A DNA stretch of 64,000 nucleotides from Gammaproteobacteria bacterium (GTDB lineage Bacteria > Pseudomonadota > Gammaproteobacteria > Arenicellales > UBA868), in assembly GCA_022450155.1 (NCBI GenBank), contig JAKUQR010000004.1:147603-211602 (forward strand). The letters are read 5' to 3'. The notes below the pieces were generated by a model. It worked only from the letters and a program-made list of their open reading frames with translations, was not told where the DNA came from and ran no database searches. Of this stretch, positions 26,750 to 36,189 are shown one piece after another. How positions within the stretch are numbered: the first letter of the stretch is position 1; each line of letters opens with the position of its first letter. Made by a program: the position numbers and the translations under genes.

Positions 26750-28009
26750 GTGGACATCGCATTGACATTGTTATTTCTGCTTGTGCTGTTGATCCTGAAA
26801 GGGTTCTTTTCAGGTGCAGAGATGGCGTTAGTGAATTCGGACAAGGTCAAGCTCAATGCCAAAGCCAATCAGGGCCATCGAGGGTCTCAGTTGGTGTTGA
26901 AGCAGTTTCGGGCGCCGGATACCTTGCTGGGGACTACTCTGGTGGGCACTAATATCTGCACTGTGACGCTGACCACCCTGGGTACCCTGCTCGTGATTCG
27001 ACTGGTAGGGGGTCATGGCGACTGGATCGCCTTTCTGATCCTCACACCGCTGCTCCTGATTCTGGGTGAGATCGTACCCAAAAGTATTTATCAGCAGAAA
27101 TCCGACACCATTGCACCGATCGCGATCTATCCGTTACGGATCTTTCAGATCTTGCTGTATCCAGTGATCTTTCTTTTCTCCAGAGCAGCGCGACTTTTTG
27201 TCAGGGGTATTGGCGGTCACCGGGCTGACCAGAACGTCTTTATGACCCGCGAACAGATTCGCTCTGTAGTCGAAATGGCTGAGAGAACATCCAGTGTTGA
27301 TGCCTTTGATCGGGGTCGTATTCGCAGTGTCATCCGTTTTGCTGAGACGACCGTCGGTGAGGCGATGATCCCGGTTGCCGAAATCACAGCGATTAATCAC
27401 AACAAGTCAACACGCCGTGCGGTGGCCATGGTGCGTAACCGGGGTTATAACCGTTTGCCGGTCTATCGGCGCAACATCAGCAACATTGTCGGTATTGTGA
27501 CAATCACGACCTGGGACATGATGGACGCAGACTTGATCGAGCGACCATTGTCTGACCTGGTTCGTCCGGCACTGTATGTATCACCGCGCCAGACGATCGA
27601 CCAGTTGCTGCCGCTGTTACGCAAGCGCGACGATCATATGGCCGTAGTGGTTGATGAGTTCGGGTCGGCGGTCGGTATGATCACCATGGAAGATATCATC
27701 GAAGAAGTGGTCGGTGAGATCGATGTGGGCTACGATTTTGACGAATACACACCCCGCAAGCGTCACCAGTTTGAACAGGTTGACGACAGCATATATGTCA
27801 TGGACGCACGGGTGCCGATATCAGAGGCCAACGATGTTCTGGGTGCGGCACTCTCGGATCGGGAAAGCCACACGGTAGGTGGTCTGGTTACTGTGCGTTT
27901 ACGGCGAATACCGGTGGTGGGTGACGCTATCGAAGAATCAGGGTGGTTAATTACAGTTGAAGACGCCAACGACCGTTCGGCGCTTCGTCTGCGGCTGGAA
28001 CCTGCTTAA
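26750..28009 (+). CDS. CNNM/CorC-type membrane protein (DUF21-CBS), second copy
   Basis: This is a paralogue of the preceding gene, 419 aa, with a GTG start. The DUF21 domain has FFSGAEMALVNSDKVKLNAK. The CBS pair shows ETTVGEAMIPVAEITAI and NRLPVYRRNISNIVGIV, then VVVDEFGSAVGMITMEDII. The C-terminal CorC/HlyC domain contains VDDSIYVMDARVPISEAND. It lacks the long acidic tail of the first copy. The 10-base gap implies one transcript and perhaps a heteromeric membrane complex; that is inference. Confidence 0.9.
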   Translation: MDIALTLLFLLVLLILKGFFSGAEMALVNSDKVKLNAKANQGHRGSQLVLKQFRAPDTLLGTTLVGTNICTVTLTTLGTLLVIRLVGGHGDWIAFLILTPLLLILGEIVPKSIYQQKSDTIAPIAIYPLRIFQILLYPVIFLFSRAARLFVRGIGGHRADQNVFMTREQIRSVVEMAERTSSVDAFDRGRIRSVIRFAETTVGEAMIPVAEITAINHNKSTRRAVAMVRNRGYNRLPVYRRNISNIVGIVTITTWDMMDADLIERPLSDLVRPALYVSPRQTIDQLLPLLRKRDDHMAVVVDEFGSAVGMITMEDIIEEVVGEIDVGYDFDEYTPRKRHQFEQVDDSIYVMDARVPISEANDVLGAALSDRESHTVGGLVTVRLRRIPVVGDAIEESGWLITVEDANDRSALRLRLEPA

Positions 28010-28027
28010 ACCGGCCTGATGTCTGAC

Positions 28028-28867
28028 TTACTTCTCCGCCGAAAGATAGCAGATCCATGCGGCGTCGGCTTCACCGGTTTTGGTGGGCGTATAGACGCCG
28101 TCTCCTTCGCCTGATTTCCGCTCGGTACCTTCCCAATACACCTGTGTTCGGGCGAACCCGGCTTCTGTAAGCAACTCCTGTAGCTCCGGCAGAGTCCACA
28201 GACGCCAGTCGTACGCAAAAGCTCGATTTATCTTCGACCCGTCCGGGAACGTAAAGTGGATGTAGCAGAGAATATCGCCAGTCACAGGTTGGTATCGAGC
28301 CTGATCCCAAACGTAAGTGAAGTCATCATGTTCGGTCTCTTCCTCCATTTCTCGATAAGTTTCGTAACCGCCGAAAGCATCCAGGAAAAATACTCCATCA
28401 CCGACCAGAGCTGTGTAAACCTGGCCAAAGTAGTTGCGAAGCTGGCTCCTCGTTTTAAAAATCTGATAACTGAAGTTCATCGCCAAAACCATATCCGCAG
28501 GTGGCACGTCGACTGTCAGAACGTCATCGTTGAGTAGGTGTATTCGGCTTGCCGCATCATCATTCAGTTTTGCGATATTATGTTTCTCACCCCACCGTAT
28601 TACCTTTTTGTCCAGGTCCACAGCGTAAGCCTGATTGTCGTCACGGCGCTGCACCCACTCGCAGCTGGTGTTGGCTGTACCGCAAAAATCCTCACGTAAA
28701 ATTCGTGCTGTTCGGCTGCGTAAAGACTGAAAGGTTTCGTCGACCATGTCGATTTCTGCTTCCACACACTGCACTGCTTTCTCATACAGCACATAGCGAT
28801 CAGCCTGGTTAGCCAGTGTTGTACCTTTGCCTTTTTGATTTTTTTGGTGTTTGTTTTTACGACTCAT
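28028..28867 (-). CDS. Class I SAM-dependent methyltransferase
   Basis: This is a Rossmann-type methyltransferase, 279 aa. The N-terminus is strongly basic (SRKNKHQKNQKGKG). The SAM-binding region is unusual: RILREDFCGTANTSCEWVQ takes the place of the glycine-rich motif I, and AYAVDLDKKVIRW forms motif II with the ribose-binding Asp. MVLAMNFSYQIF lies at motif IV. The substrate is unknown. It is the last gene of a minus-strand pair, 41 bases after the 2-phosphoglycerate-kinase-like gene, and the two are probably co-expressed. It converges with the CNNM gene. Confidence 0.8.
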   Translation of the reverse strand: MSRKNKHQKNQKGKGTTLANQADRYVLYEKAVQCVEAEIDMVDETFQSLRSRTARILREDFCGTANTSCEWVQRRDDNQAYAVDLDKKVIRWGEKHNIAKLNDDAASRIHLLNDDVLTVDVPPADMVLAMNFSYQIFKTRSQLRNYFGQVYTALVGDGVFFLDAFGGYETYREMEEETEHDDFTYVWDQARYQPVTGDILCYIHFTFPDGSKINRAFAYDWRLWTLPELQELLTEAGFARTQVYWEGTERKSGEGDGVYTPTKTGEADAAWICYLSAEK

Positions 28868-28908
28868 AACGAAGTGATTTCGGGCTCACGTATAAGCCTA
28901 TAGTTGCC

Positions 28909-30078
28909 TCAGGATTGGCCTGTCTTCAGGTTGTGGTCCCGCAGGCTGTTGGAAATACTGCGCATAATCATGGCCAAAGCATCGATAAGATTATCGTTAA
29001 TAATGATCGAAAGGTTCGCGGTCTTCGCTTCTGCAAGCAGTGATGTTTGAAGCTCCCAGATAGCGTCGAAACTTTCCAGATATCGATCTGCTCTTCGGTC
29101 CTGCGAGCTTTTTGATCGCCCTTGGAACTGACGCTGGAGCTGTTTCTTGTTGGTGACCCCGAGAATGATCTGGATCACAATGGCATTGGTGTCGTGCGGG
29201 ATTTTGTTGATCAGACTCGGCCGAACATGCACACCTTCAAGCAAAAGTGAGACGTTTTCCCGTAAAGCCCGCTGCAGAACGGCCTCAGCTGCCACTTCAA
29301 CCAGGTCCGCCTGACGATGATAGCCATCGATCACGCGTTTGCTGCCGGAAGCATGTTCCTGATGCTTCGGTAACGCCTTCCAGGCATTAAAACTGGATTC
29401 ATGTAGTTCCGGCATCAACTGTACAGCGACCATCGTCCGCATGACTTCCCGCAGCATATCTGTGGACTGGTAGCGGGTTATATTAAAACGTGTCGCAATT
29501 TCCGCTGAAAGCGTACTTTTACCGACACCCGCCGTACCGCCAATCATGATGATCAGCGGCTGGTCCGACTTCAAGAAATAGTGCCAGGCTGTGTAGTTGT
29601 CGGCGAACTTGTCGCCGGCCTCCTCGCGCAGAATGTTAACGGTATAGTCACGCAGCACATCCCGATCTATTTTTGTCTGGCGAAGCTCGAGCAAACCATC
29701 ATGGATTTTATGCGTCAGCCGTTCCGCTTCTTCCATGTGCAAGCCGCAGATTTCCAGGCGTCGCTGGTGCAGGTTGCGTGAGAACCATTCCTCATAGCCA
29801 GCTGTGTCGCGAACCAATATCCATGCTGCATCCCGCTGGCCTGTAATGTAACTGTGTGTAGCGTTCGGGCCGAACTGCGCGCTAAGCAAAGTTGAAGTCT
29901 TATCGAGGATCTGTTTTGTTGAAATATTTTCGTCCTGATCAAAAGTATCTCGAACCTCGCACGCGATCTGATAGGCATCACTAAAAGAAAGCCCCGCTTT
30001 TTGCAGCGATCGGGTCAATATCCCTCGTAGAAACGGTTGGGCAGCACCGTCTTGATTGGTGACGTTGATCGTAGACAC
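28909..30078 (-). CDS. 2-phosphoglycerate-kinase-like protein with ATP-cone-like N-terminus
   Basis: This 389-aa P-loop kinase has a GTG start. Residues 1-90 resemble an ATP-cone regulatory domain (FLRGILTRSLQKAGLSFSDA). A middle helical part leads to the kinase domain, with Walker A GGTAGVGKST at 180-189 and the following YQSTDMLREVMRTMV. The layout matches archaeal 2-phosphoglycerate kinase (COG2074), which makes 2,3-bisphosphoglycerate on the way to the cyclic compound in some hyperthermophilic methanogens. Bacterial members have no settled role known to me, so the substrate should not be taken as proved. A methyltransferase follows on the same transcript. Confidence 0.72.
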   Translation of the reverse strand: MSTINVTNQDGAAQPFLRGILTRSLQKAGLSFSDAYQIACEVRDTFDQDENISTKQILDKTSTLLSAQFGPNATHSYITGQRDAAWILVRDTAGYEEWFSRNLHQRRLEICGLHMEEAERLTHKIHDGLLELRQTKIDRDVLRDYTVNILREEAGDKFADNYTAWHYFLKSDQPLIIMIGGTAGVGKSTLSAEIATRFNITRYQSTDMLREVMRTMVAVQLMPELHESSFNAWKALPKHQEHASGSKRVIDGYHRQADLVEVAAEAVLQRALRENVSLLLEGVHVRPSLINKIPHDTNAIVIQIILGVTNKKQLQRQFQGRSKSSQDRRADRYLESFDAIWELQTSLLAEAKTANLSIIINDNLIDALAMIMRSISNSLRDHNLKTGQS

Positions 30079-30282
30079 AAGCGTGTTTCGATTCTTAATC
30101 CGTAGTGGAGCCAGGGTTCAGGTACAGATTCTACAGATTCTTTACAAACCAGACGCACAGACAGTGCAATACCGTATCTCGGCACTTACCTGTATCGAGA
30201 TTGAGTTGCCCTGAAAACGATGAATCAGGCGCGTTAAAACTGATCCTTTGACGACAAACATGAACCACCAACAGACGTTTGT

Positions 30283-30861
30283 CTAGAGCATAACCCGGCC
30301 GAAGTCCAACAGGGGTTGGACTACAATTTTGAGCACAACCATCAATACGATGAAAACCGCGATGGGCGATAGATCCAGACCGCCGGTACCAGGCAGCAGA
30401 CGCCGGAAGGTCTTCAGCACGGGCTCAGTAAAGGTGTGAATCAAACGCAATAACGGCGTATATCCGGTACCACTGAACCAGCTCAGAATGGTGCGAATAA
30501 AAATAGAGAATATAAAGATGTAGATCGCAAGTTTAAGAAGTTCACCCACACTGAGGAGTACAAGCCCGACTATAGCGGGGTACTGACCAGCCAACAGATT
30601 GATGCCGGTGATTCGACACATCTCCAGAATCAGCAGCAGCACCACCGCAGCAGTATCGATGCCGGGGAGACTGGGTACGATCCGGCGCAGTCGAACCAGC
30701 GGCGGGTTGCTGAGTTTAACGACTGCCTGTGATATGGGGTTATAGTAGTCTGCGCCTGTCAGCTGAAACAGGAACCGCAGCATCACAATGAGGGTATACA
30801 GGCCAATGACGGTGTCGACCAGGAACATACCTGTATTACTGGCGTAATCGGTCCGCATCAT
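30283..30861 (-). CDS. yggT: YggT family membrane protein
   Basis: This small inner-membrane protein has two YggT repeats, 192 aa. The first repeat spans about residues 13-75 (YTLIVMLRFLFQLTGADYYNPISQ, and SNPPLVRLRRIVPSL after it). The second is at about 110-185 (FIRTILSWFSGTGYTP, then FRRLLPGTGGLDLSPIAV). Members are linked to osmotic or cation stress and, in plastids and bacteria, to membrane protein assembly. Its ATG overlaps the proC stop (TAATG), and the yggS-proC-yggT order is widely conserved. Confidence 0.92.
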   Translation of the reverse strand: MMRTDYASNTGMFLVDTVIGLYTLIVMLRFLFQLTGADYYNPISQAVVKLSNPPLVRLRRIVPSLPGIDTAAVVLLLILEMCRITGINLLAGQYPAIVGLVLLSVGELLKLAIYIFIFSIFIRTILSWFSGTGYTPLLRLIHTFTEPVLKTFRRLLPGTGGLDLSPIAVFIVLMVVLKIVVQPLLDFGRVML

Positions 30862-31685
30862 TATTCTCCCAGCAGTTTGGCGAGTTCTACAGAACGCTCG
30901 CGTGCAGCATGCACCGCACGGATCAGGATCTCTTCACAACCATTTTTGTCCAGCATTTCAACGGCAGCCTGTGTTGTACCGCCAGGAGACGTCACCCGCC
31001 TGCGGAGTTCTGTTAGTGATTCGCCTGATGCGAGCGCCAGCTGCGCAGCGCCCAGGGCAGTCTGGAGCGTCAGTTGTCTGGAAGCGTCCGGGTTCAGCCC
31101 ACCTTCCTGAGCAGCCTTGACCATCGCATCCATCAGGTAGAAAAAATAAGCCGGACCACTTCCAGAAACGGCAGTGACGGTGTCGATCAAGGATTCCTCA
31201 TCGACCCACACCGCAATACCAATGGCTTCCATGATCTTCTGGGCCTGGACACGCTGGCTCTTGCTGACCCGGTGGTTAGCGTACATCCCCGATGCGCCGT
31301 TGCCGGTCAGTGCCGGGGTGTTGGGCATGACGCGGATCAGCGGTAATGGACTACCCGCCCACGATTCGATACTGGCAATAGGGATTCCTGCAGCAATGGA
31401 CACGACCAGTGGTTGTCGTTGAAGCAGGCTCTCAGCGATATCCTCTACGGCACACCGCATGACCTGGGGCTTCACTGCGAGCACCAGGATATCTGCGACG
31501 CGGGCCGCATCGGTATTGTCGGCACAGGTCTGTATCGAAAAATCCTCGGCAAGCGCCCGTCGGATGCTGTCATCCGGGTCCGAGACAATCATGCTTTCGG
31601 GTGCTATGCCGGATTTGATCAATCCACCGACCAGGCTTCTTGCCATATTGCCGCCACCAATTAAACCCAGCCGTTGATCAGTCAT
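30861..31685 (-). CDS. proC: Pyrroline-5-carboxylate reductase
   Basis: ProC makes proline from pyrroline-5-carboxylate using NADPH. The protein is 274 aa. The N-terminal dinucleotide-binding motif is LGLIGGGNMARSLVGGL. The middle contains VLAVKPQVM and RVMPNTPALTGNGASGM. The conserved C-terminal helix region is VSGSGPAYFFYLMDAM, followed by VTSPGGTTQAAVEMLDKNG. It sits 52 bases after yggS and is translationally coupled to yggT. Confidence 0.96.
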   Translation of the reverse strand: MTDQRLGLIGGGNMARSLVGGLIKSGIAPESMIVSDPDDSIRRALAEDFSIQTCADNTDAARVADILVLAVKPQVMRCAVEDIAESLLQRQPLVVSIAAGIPIASIESWAGSPLPLIRVMPNTPALTGNGASGMYANHRVSKSQRVQAQKIMEAIGIAVWVDEESLIDTVTAVSGSGPAYFFYLMDAMVKAAQEGGLNPDASRQLTLQTALGAAQLALASGESLTELRRRVTSPGGTTQAAVEMLDKNGCEEILIRAVHAARERSVELAKLLGE

Positions 31686-31737
31686 GGGCTGTGTGCCAAT
31701 GGTTTCGTGTTGTTGCGCTTATGGCCGTCATTTGGCA

Positions 31738-32454
31738 TCACTGTCGTGGCCCAAAGATGGCAGTGCCAATCCGGACATGGGTTGCCCCTTCTGCAATTGC
31801 GGCATCCATATCGTCGGTCATCCCCATTGACAGGCAGTCCAATGGAAGACCTTTGCTTCGAAGGTGATTTTGCAGATCGAAAAGCATTCGAAACACTCGG
31901 CGCTGGGTGTCGAAGTCGGTGGCGGGTTTTGGGATTGCCATCAGACCACACAGACGAATTTGCGGTAGTGCGAGCACGTTGTTGACAAGATCTTCGAGGT
32001 GGTCGGCCGTGACGCCTGATTTTGTCTGTTCTTCCTGAAGGTTGACCTGCAGAAAGAGGTTCAGCGGTCCGCGACTCTGGGGTCGCATCGCTGAAAGACG
32101 CCGCGCTATTTTAAGCCGATCGATACTGTGTACCCAGTCAAAATTAGCGGCAATATCACGACATTTGTTGCTCTGGATGGTGCCAATAAAATGCCAGGAT
32201 AGCCCCATGTCCGCCAGTACCTGAATTTTATCAACTGCTTCCTGGACCTGGTTCTCCCCAAAATCTCGTTGTCCCAGGTTCGCCACTGCACGCACCTCGT
32301 CCGCCGACCGGGTTTTGCTGACGGCCACCAGTGTGACACTGCCGTTGGGACGGCTGAATCTTTTTCCAGCTGCACCGATCGCTGAGCACACTTGGCTATA
32401 ACGTGCTGCGAGATCGGTATGACAGTCTATGTTTGTGCGTACAGCAGGTTTCAT
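31738..32454 (-). CDS. yggS: PLP homeostasis protein (YggS/PLPBP family)
   Basis: This is a single-domain PLP-binding protein that maintains the pyridoxal phosphate pool and amino-acid balance. It is 238 aa. The PLP lysine is in VTLVAVSKTRSADEVRA. Other conserved pieces are FGENQVQEAVDKI, WHFIGTIQSNKCRDIA, and the cofactor phosphate region LSMGMTDDMDAAIAEGATHVRIG split around SMGMTDDMDAAI. It is divergent from pilT across a 168-base gap, as in Pseudomonas. Confidence 0.95.
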   Translation of the reverse strand: MKPAVRTNIDCHTDLAARYSQVCSAIGAAGKRFSRPNGSVTLVAVSKTRSADEVRAVANLGQRDFGENQVQEAVDKIQVLADMGLSWHFIGTIQSNKCRDIAANFDWVHSIDRLKIARRLSAMRPQSRGPLNLFLQVNLQEEQTKSGVTADHLEDLVNNVLALPQIRLCGLMAIPKPATDFDTQRRVFRMLFDLQNHLRSKGLPLDCLSMGMTDDMDAAIAEGATHVRIGTAIFGPRQ

Positions 32455-32622
32455 GGGGCCATTTCAGTTGGCGTAAGGTGTTGTGACCACGTCTAAAATA
32501 TCTAACTTGGAAGACGCAGTGCCGTAAAATCCGGACTTAAGGGTGTAATGTGGGATTATAGGCGACGCGAAACCGCTTAGGGGTCGGTTCCGCGGCGGTT
32601 CTACGAACTGAGGGGGACACTC

Positions 32623-33678
32623 ATGGATCTGTCTGAACTCTTGGGGTTTGCGGTCAAAAACGGTGCGTCTGATATTCATGTGTCGTCAGGACTGCCGCCA
32701 CTGATCCGGATCGACGGAGAAATCCGTCGGATCAAAGTGGATCCGCTAGATGATCATGCGGTGCTCGATATGATCACGGGCATTATGCTGGATCATCAGC
32801 GCAAGGAATTCGAGGAACGCTGGGAGTGTGATTTTGCATTCGAGATTCCGAACGTTGCGCGCTTTCGGGTCAATGCGTTCAATCAAGCGCGAGGGCCCGC
32901 GGCGGCTTTTCGAGTCGTTCCACGCGAAGTACAGACGCTGGATGCGATTAATGCGCCGGCTGTGTTTAAGGAACTGGCTGATCGGCCACGCGGTCTCGTG
33001 CTGGTGACAGGGCCCACCGGGTCCGGGAAATCGACCACGTTGGCCGCGATAATCGACTACATCAATGCCAATCGTCAGGCCCACATCCTGACCCTTGAGG
33101 ATCCAATCGAGTTCGTGCATCAGAGCAAGAACTGTCTGATCAACCAACGCGAAGTGGGCCGCCACACGCAGAGTTTCAGTGCAGCGCTAAGATCTGCGCT
33201 GCGTGAAGATCCAGATGTTATCCTGGTGGGTGAGATGCGGGATGTGGAAACGATCGGTCTTGCATTGACTGCTGCGGAAACCGGTCACCTCGTATTTGGT
33301 ACGCTTCACACCTCGTCAGCCGCGAAGACGGTCGACAGAATTATCGATGTATTTCCAGCCGATCAGCAGAACATGGTCCGGACGATGCTGTCGGAGTCAC
33401 TCGAGGCAGTGGTGGCACAGCGGTTGCTAAAAAAAACTGAAGGGGGAAGATGTGCTGTCTACGAAATCATGATCGGCACACCGGCAATCCGTAACCTGAT
33501 ACGTGAGGCCAAGGTGCCTCAGATCTACGGGATGATACAGGTCGGTCGACAATTCGGAATGGTGACGATGGACCAGTCGCTTGATGCTCTGGTAACGCAG
33601 AATTTGATTTCTGCTGACAGCGCAAAGTCCATTGCGGTTGAGTCAGGAAATTTCGAAACCCAAGGTGGCGCGGGATGA
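32623..33678 (+). CDS. pilT: Type IV pilus retraction ATPase PilT
   Basis: PilT is the hexameric AAA ATPase that depolymerises type IV pili and drives twitching. The protein is 351 aa. The N-terminal PAS-like domain (ASDIHVSSGLPPLIRIDGEI) precedes Walker A GPTGSGKSTT. The Asp-box LTLEDPIEFVH, Walker B VILVGEMRDVETI and the His-box GTLHTSSAAKTVDRIIDVFP are intact. A GGGGG-containing ribosome site precedes the ATG. pilU follows at 28 bases. No pilin or assembly genes are in the window. Confidence 0.96.
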   Translation: MDLSELLGFAVKNGASDIHVSSGLPPLIRIDGEIRRIKVDPLDDHAVLDMITGIMLDHQRKEFEERWECDFAFEIPNVARFRVNAFNQARGPAAAFRVVPREVQTLDAINAPAVFKELADRPRGLVLVTGPTGSGKSTTLAAIIDYINANRQAHILTLEDPIEFVHQSKNCLINQREVGRHTQSFSAALRSALREDPDVILVGEMRDVETIGLALTAAETGHLVFGTLHTSSAAKTVDRIIDVFPADQQNMVRTMLSESLEAVVAQRLLKKTEGGRCAVYEIMIGTPAIRNLIREAKVPQIYGMIQVGRQFGMVTMDQSLDALVTQNLISADSAKSIAVESGNFETQGGAG

Positions 33679-33706
33679 TCACTCTAAAAGATCTGGGTGT
33701 TTGAAG

Positions 33707-34825
33707 ATGACGATGTATGACCTGTTCCGGTTGGTGGTGAAGCAAAACGCCTCGGACTTATTTATTTCGGTGGGCGCACCACCGAGCTTGAAAATAGATG
33801 GCCAGGTTCTCCCCATCAAGACGGATCCATTAACACCTGATGTAGCGCAGGATCTGGTGTTCTCGATTATGAGCGAAGCGCAACGTGCCGAATTCGAGTT
33901 AGACAACGAACTCAACTTTGCGGTGACACCGGCAGACATAGGCCGGTTCCGAATCAATGTTTTTCGGCAGCGTAATCACGTCGGACTGGTTGCACGTCGG
34001 ATCAGCAGTGAGATTCCCAGCCTTGAAGCGCTTGGACTGCCAGTGGCAACACTCGAGAAGATCGCGATGACCAAGATTGGTCTGGTTCTCTTTGTGGGCG
34101 GCACCGGTACCGGCAAGACAACAACCCAGGCGGCGATGGTCGGATACCGCAATCAGCATACACGCGGGCATATCATCACCATAGAAGATCCAATTGAATT
34201 TGTTCACGATCATATTAAGTGCATCGTGGATCAGCGTGAGGTGGGCGTAGATACAGAATCTTTCGACACCGCGCTCGTCAATGCAATGCGGCAGGCGCCG
34301 GATCTGATTCAGATCGGCGAGATTCGTGACTCAGAGACGCTGCGTTCGGCCCTGGTGTTTGCCGACACGGGTCACCTGTGTTTTGCGACCCTACATGCTA
34401 CCAATGCCTATCAGGCGCTCGAAAGAATCATTACCCTATATCCCGGTGGGGAAAGAGACTCGTTGCTGATGGATCTTTCCATGAATCTGTGTGCGGTCGT
34501 TTCGCAGAGACTCGTGCCTAGAAAAGACGGATCAGGGCACGTGGCTGCGGTGGAGATTCTGCGCAATCTGCCCTGGTTTCGGGATCTCATTACCAAGGGA
34601 GAGATCGATCACTTGCAGGAAGCGATGGAGCGCTCCTCGACGGACGGTGTCGTCACTTTCGATCAATCCCTTTATGAACTCCACCAGAATGGTCAGATCT
34701 CACTGGAGGAAGCATTACGACATGCCACCTCCGAGAACAACCTTCGCCTCAGGATTCAACTCGAAGGCAACGAGGCGAAAGATCGCCAGGAGATCGGCTC
34801 GACACTGCACAAAGTTGAGTTCTGA
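33707..34825 (+). CDS. pilU: Type IV pilus retraction ATPase PilU
   Basis: PilU is the PilT-dependent accessory retraction ATPase. I chose the ATG at 33707 (372 aa), since the frame running back to 33632 overlaps pilT. Landmarks are the N-terminal ASDLFISVGAPPSLKIDGQ, Walker A GGTGTGKTTTQAAM, TIEDPIEFVHDH, LIQIGEIRDSETLRSAL and ATLHATNAYQALERIITLYP. The extended C-terminus is normal for PilU. The pilT-pilU order matches Pseudomonas. Confidence 0.95.
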   Translation: MTMYDLFRLVVKQNASDLFISVGAPPSLKIDGQVLPIKTDPLTPDVAQDLVFSIMSEAQRAEFELDNELNFAVTPADIGRFRINVFRQRNHVGLVARRISSEIPSLEALGLPVATLEKIAMTKIGLVLFVGGTGTGKTTTQAAMVGYRNQHTRGHIITIEDPIEFVHDHIKCIVDQREVGVDTESFDTALVNAMRQAPDLIQIGEIRDSETLRSALVFADTGHLCFATLHATNAYQALERIITLYPGGERDSLLMDLSMNLCAVVSQRLVPRKDGSGHVAAVEILRNLPWFRDLITKGEIDHLQEAMERSSTDGVVTFDQSLYELHQNGQISLEEALRHATSENNLRLRIQLEGNEAKDRQEIGSTLHKVEF

Positions 34826-34908
34826 TCCGGGGTCAGCTGCAATTTCGCGCTGATCCATACACCGACTCGCCTGGCCTGACGAGCGCAGACCAGACCCGTA
34901 TACTGCGT

Positions 34909-36189
34909 TCAGCCCGTGGGGATGTCCTCGTAGCGTACTTGACCTGCGACCAGCGTCCACCGGACTTTGCCCGGCAGTGTCCAGCCGTCAAAGGGGGTGT
35001 TGGTGCCGTTGCTACGCAGAAGTTCGGCATCCACTGTCCATGTGGTATCAGGGTCAAAAATGCAAATATCGGCAGGCGCACCTTCAGACAATTGCCCCAG
35101 TTCGGTTCCCAGAATTCGGGCCGGTTCTGACGTGATCGCAGCAATAGCTCTTGGAAGAGACAGCACGTCGTCGTCCACCAACCGCAGCGTCAGCGAAAGC
35201 AAGGTTTCCACACCGGCGATCCCCGCTGCGGATTCGCTGAAAGGCGCGAGCTTGGCGTCTGTACCATGGGGTTGGTGATCAGAACAAATGGCCTGTATCA
35301 CGCCATCTGCAACACCCTGCCGCAGCGCGTCTCGATCAGTGAGGCTGCGTAGCGGTGGCAAGACGTGACAGCGGGTATCAAAATCTCCAATATCGCGTTC
35401 GTTCAAGTGCAGATGATGGGCAGAAACCGCAGCACTGACCGGAAGGCCACGTTGTTGTGCTTCAGAGATTTTTTCGACCGAGCGTCCGGATGAGAGTTGG
35501 CAGATGTGACCCCGCACGCCGGTGGTTTCAATCAGCGCCAGTTCACGGGCCAAGGCAACAGTTTCGGCTGCCTCCGGTATGACCGGCAAGCCCAGCCGGG
35601 TGCTGATTTCCCCTTCATGCACACAGCCGTTTCCTTTTAACCACGGGTCAAGAATGTTCAGGAATACCGTCAGGTCGAATGTGGAGGCATACTGCATTGC
35701 CCGGCGCATGACCAGCGTGCTTTCTACCGCATAATCGGCATTGCTGACACCCACACATCCAGCTTCGTCCAGTGCGGCCATGTCGGTCAGCTGTTCACCC
35801 TTCAGGCCCCGGGTCAGGGCTCCCTGGGGATGCAGCCGTGCGAGTTCGATTTGCCGTGCACGTTGCCGGACCATGTGAACCATCGCCGGCGTATCGATTA
35901 CAGGATCAGTGTCCGGCGGACAGCAGACACTGGTTACACCAGCCGACACTGCTGCACCCAGTTCACTGTGCATAGTCGCCTTGTGTTCCTGACCCGGTTC
36001 GCGCAATCGGACCTGTAGATCCACCAAACCGGGACATACGATCAGCCCGCTGGCGTCGATCGTACGGTCAAAAGACATGTTTTGATCGCTGCGCTGCGCG
36101 ATACGACCCTCTTCGATAAAGACATCTCCAACGGCATCGATGTCATTGCCCGGATCGATAATTCTGCCGTTGCTGATCAGGATCCTCAT
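34909..36189 (-). CDS. pyrC': Dihydroorotase-like protein without the metal-site HxH (PyrC')
   Basis: The overall fold and length (426 aa) are those of type I dihydroorotase. The metal-binding HxH of the active enzyme is replaced by QVR in [15 protein letters not shown] (Gln59, Arg61). Later positions partly remain: the histidine in RGHICQLSS, the pair in [11 protein letters not shown] and the aspartate in [10 protein letters not shown]. In Pseudomonas such an inactive PyrC' is needed to assemble active aspartate transcarbamoylase. Its four-base overlap with pyrB suggests the same here. A working dihydroorotase gene must be elsewhere. The loss of the motif is seen directly; the structural role is inferred from the known pyrBC' system. 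Confidence 0.93.
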   Translation of the reverse strand: MRILISNGRIIDPGNDIDAVGDVFIEEGRIAQRSDQNMSFDRTIDASGLIVCPGLVDLQVRLREPGQEHKATMHSELGAAVSAGVTSVCCPPDTDPVIDTPAMVHMVRQRARQIELARLHPQGALTRGLKGEQLTDMAALDEAGCVGVSNADYAVESTLVMRRAMQYASTFDLTVFLNILDPWLKGNGCVHEGEISTRLGLPVIPEAAETVALARELALIETTGVRGHICQLSSGRSVEKISEAQQRGLPVSAAVSAHHLHLNERDIGDFDTRCHVLPPLRSLTDRDALRQGVADGVIQAICSDHQPHGTDAKLAPFSESAAGIAGVETLLSLTLRLVDDDVLSLPRAIAAITSEPARILGTELGQLSEGAPADICIFDPDTTWTVDAELLRSNGTNTPFDGWTLPGKVRWTLVAGQVRYEDIPTG

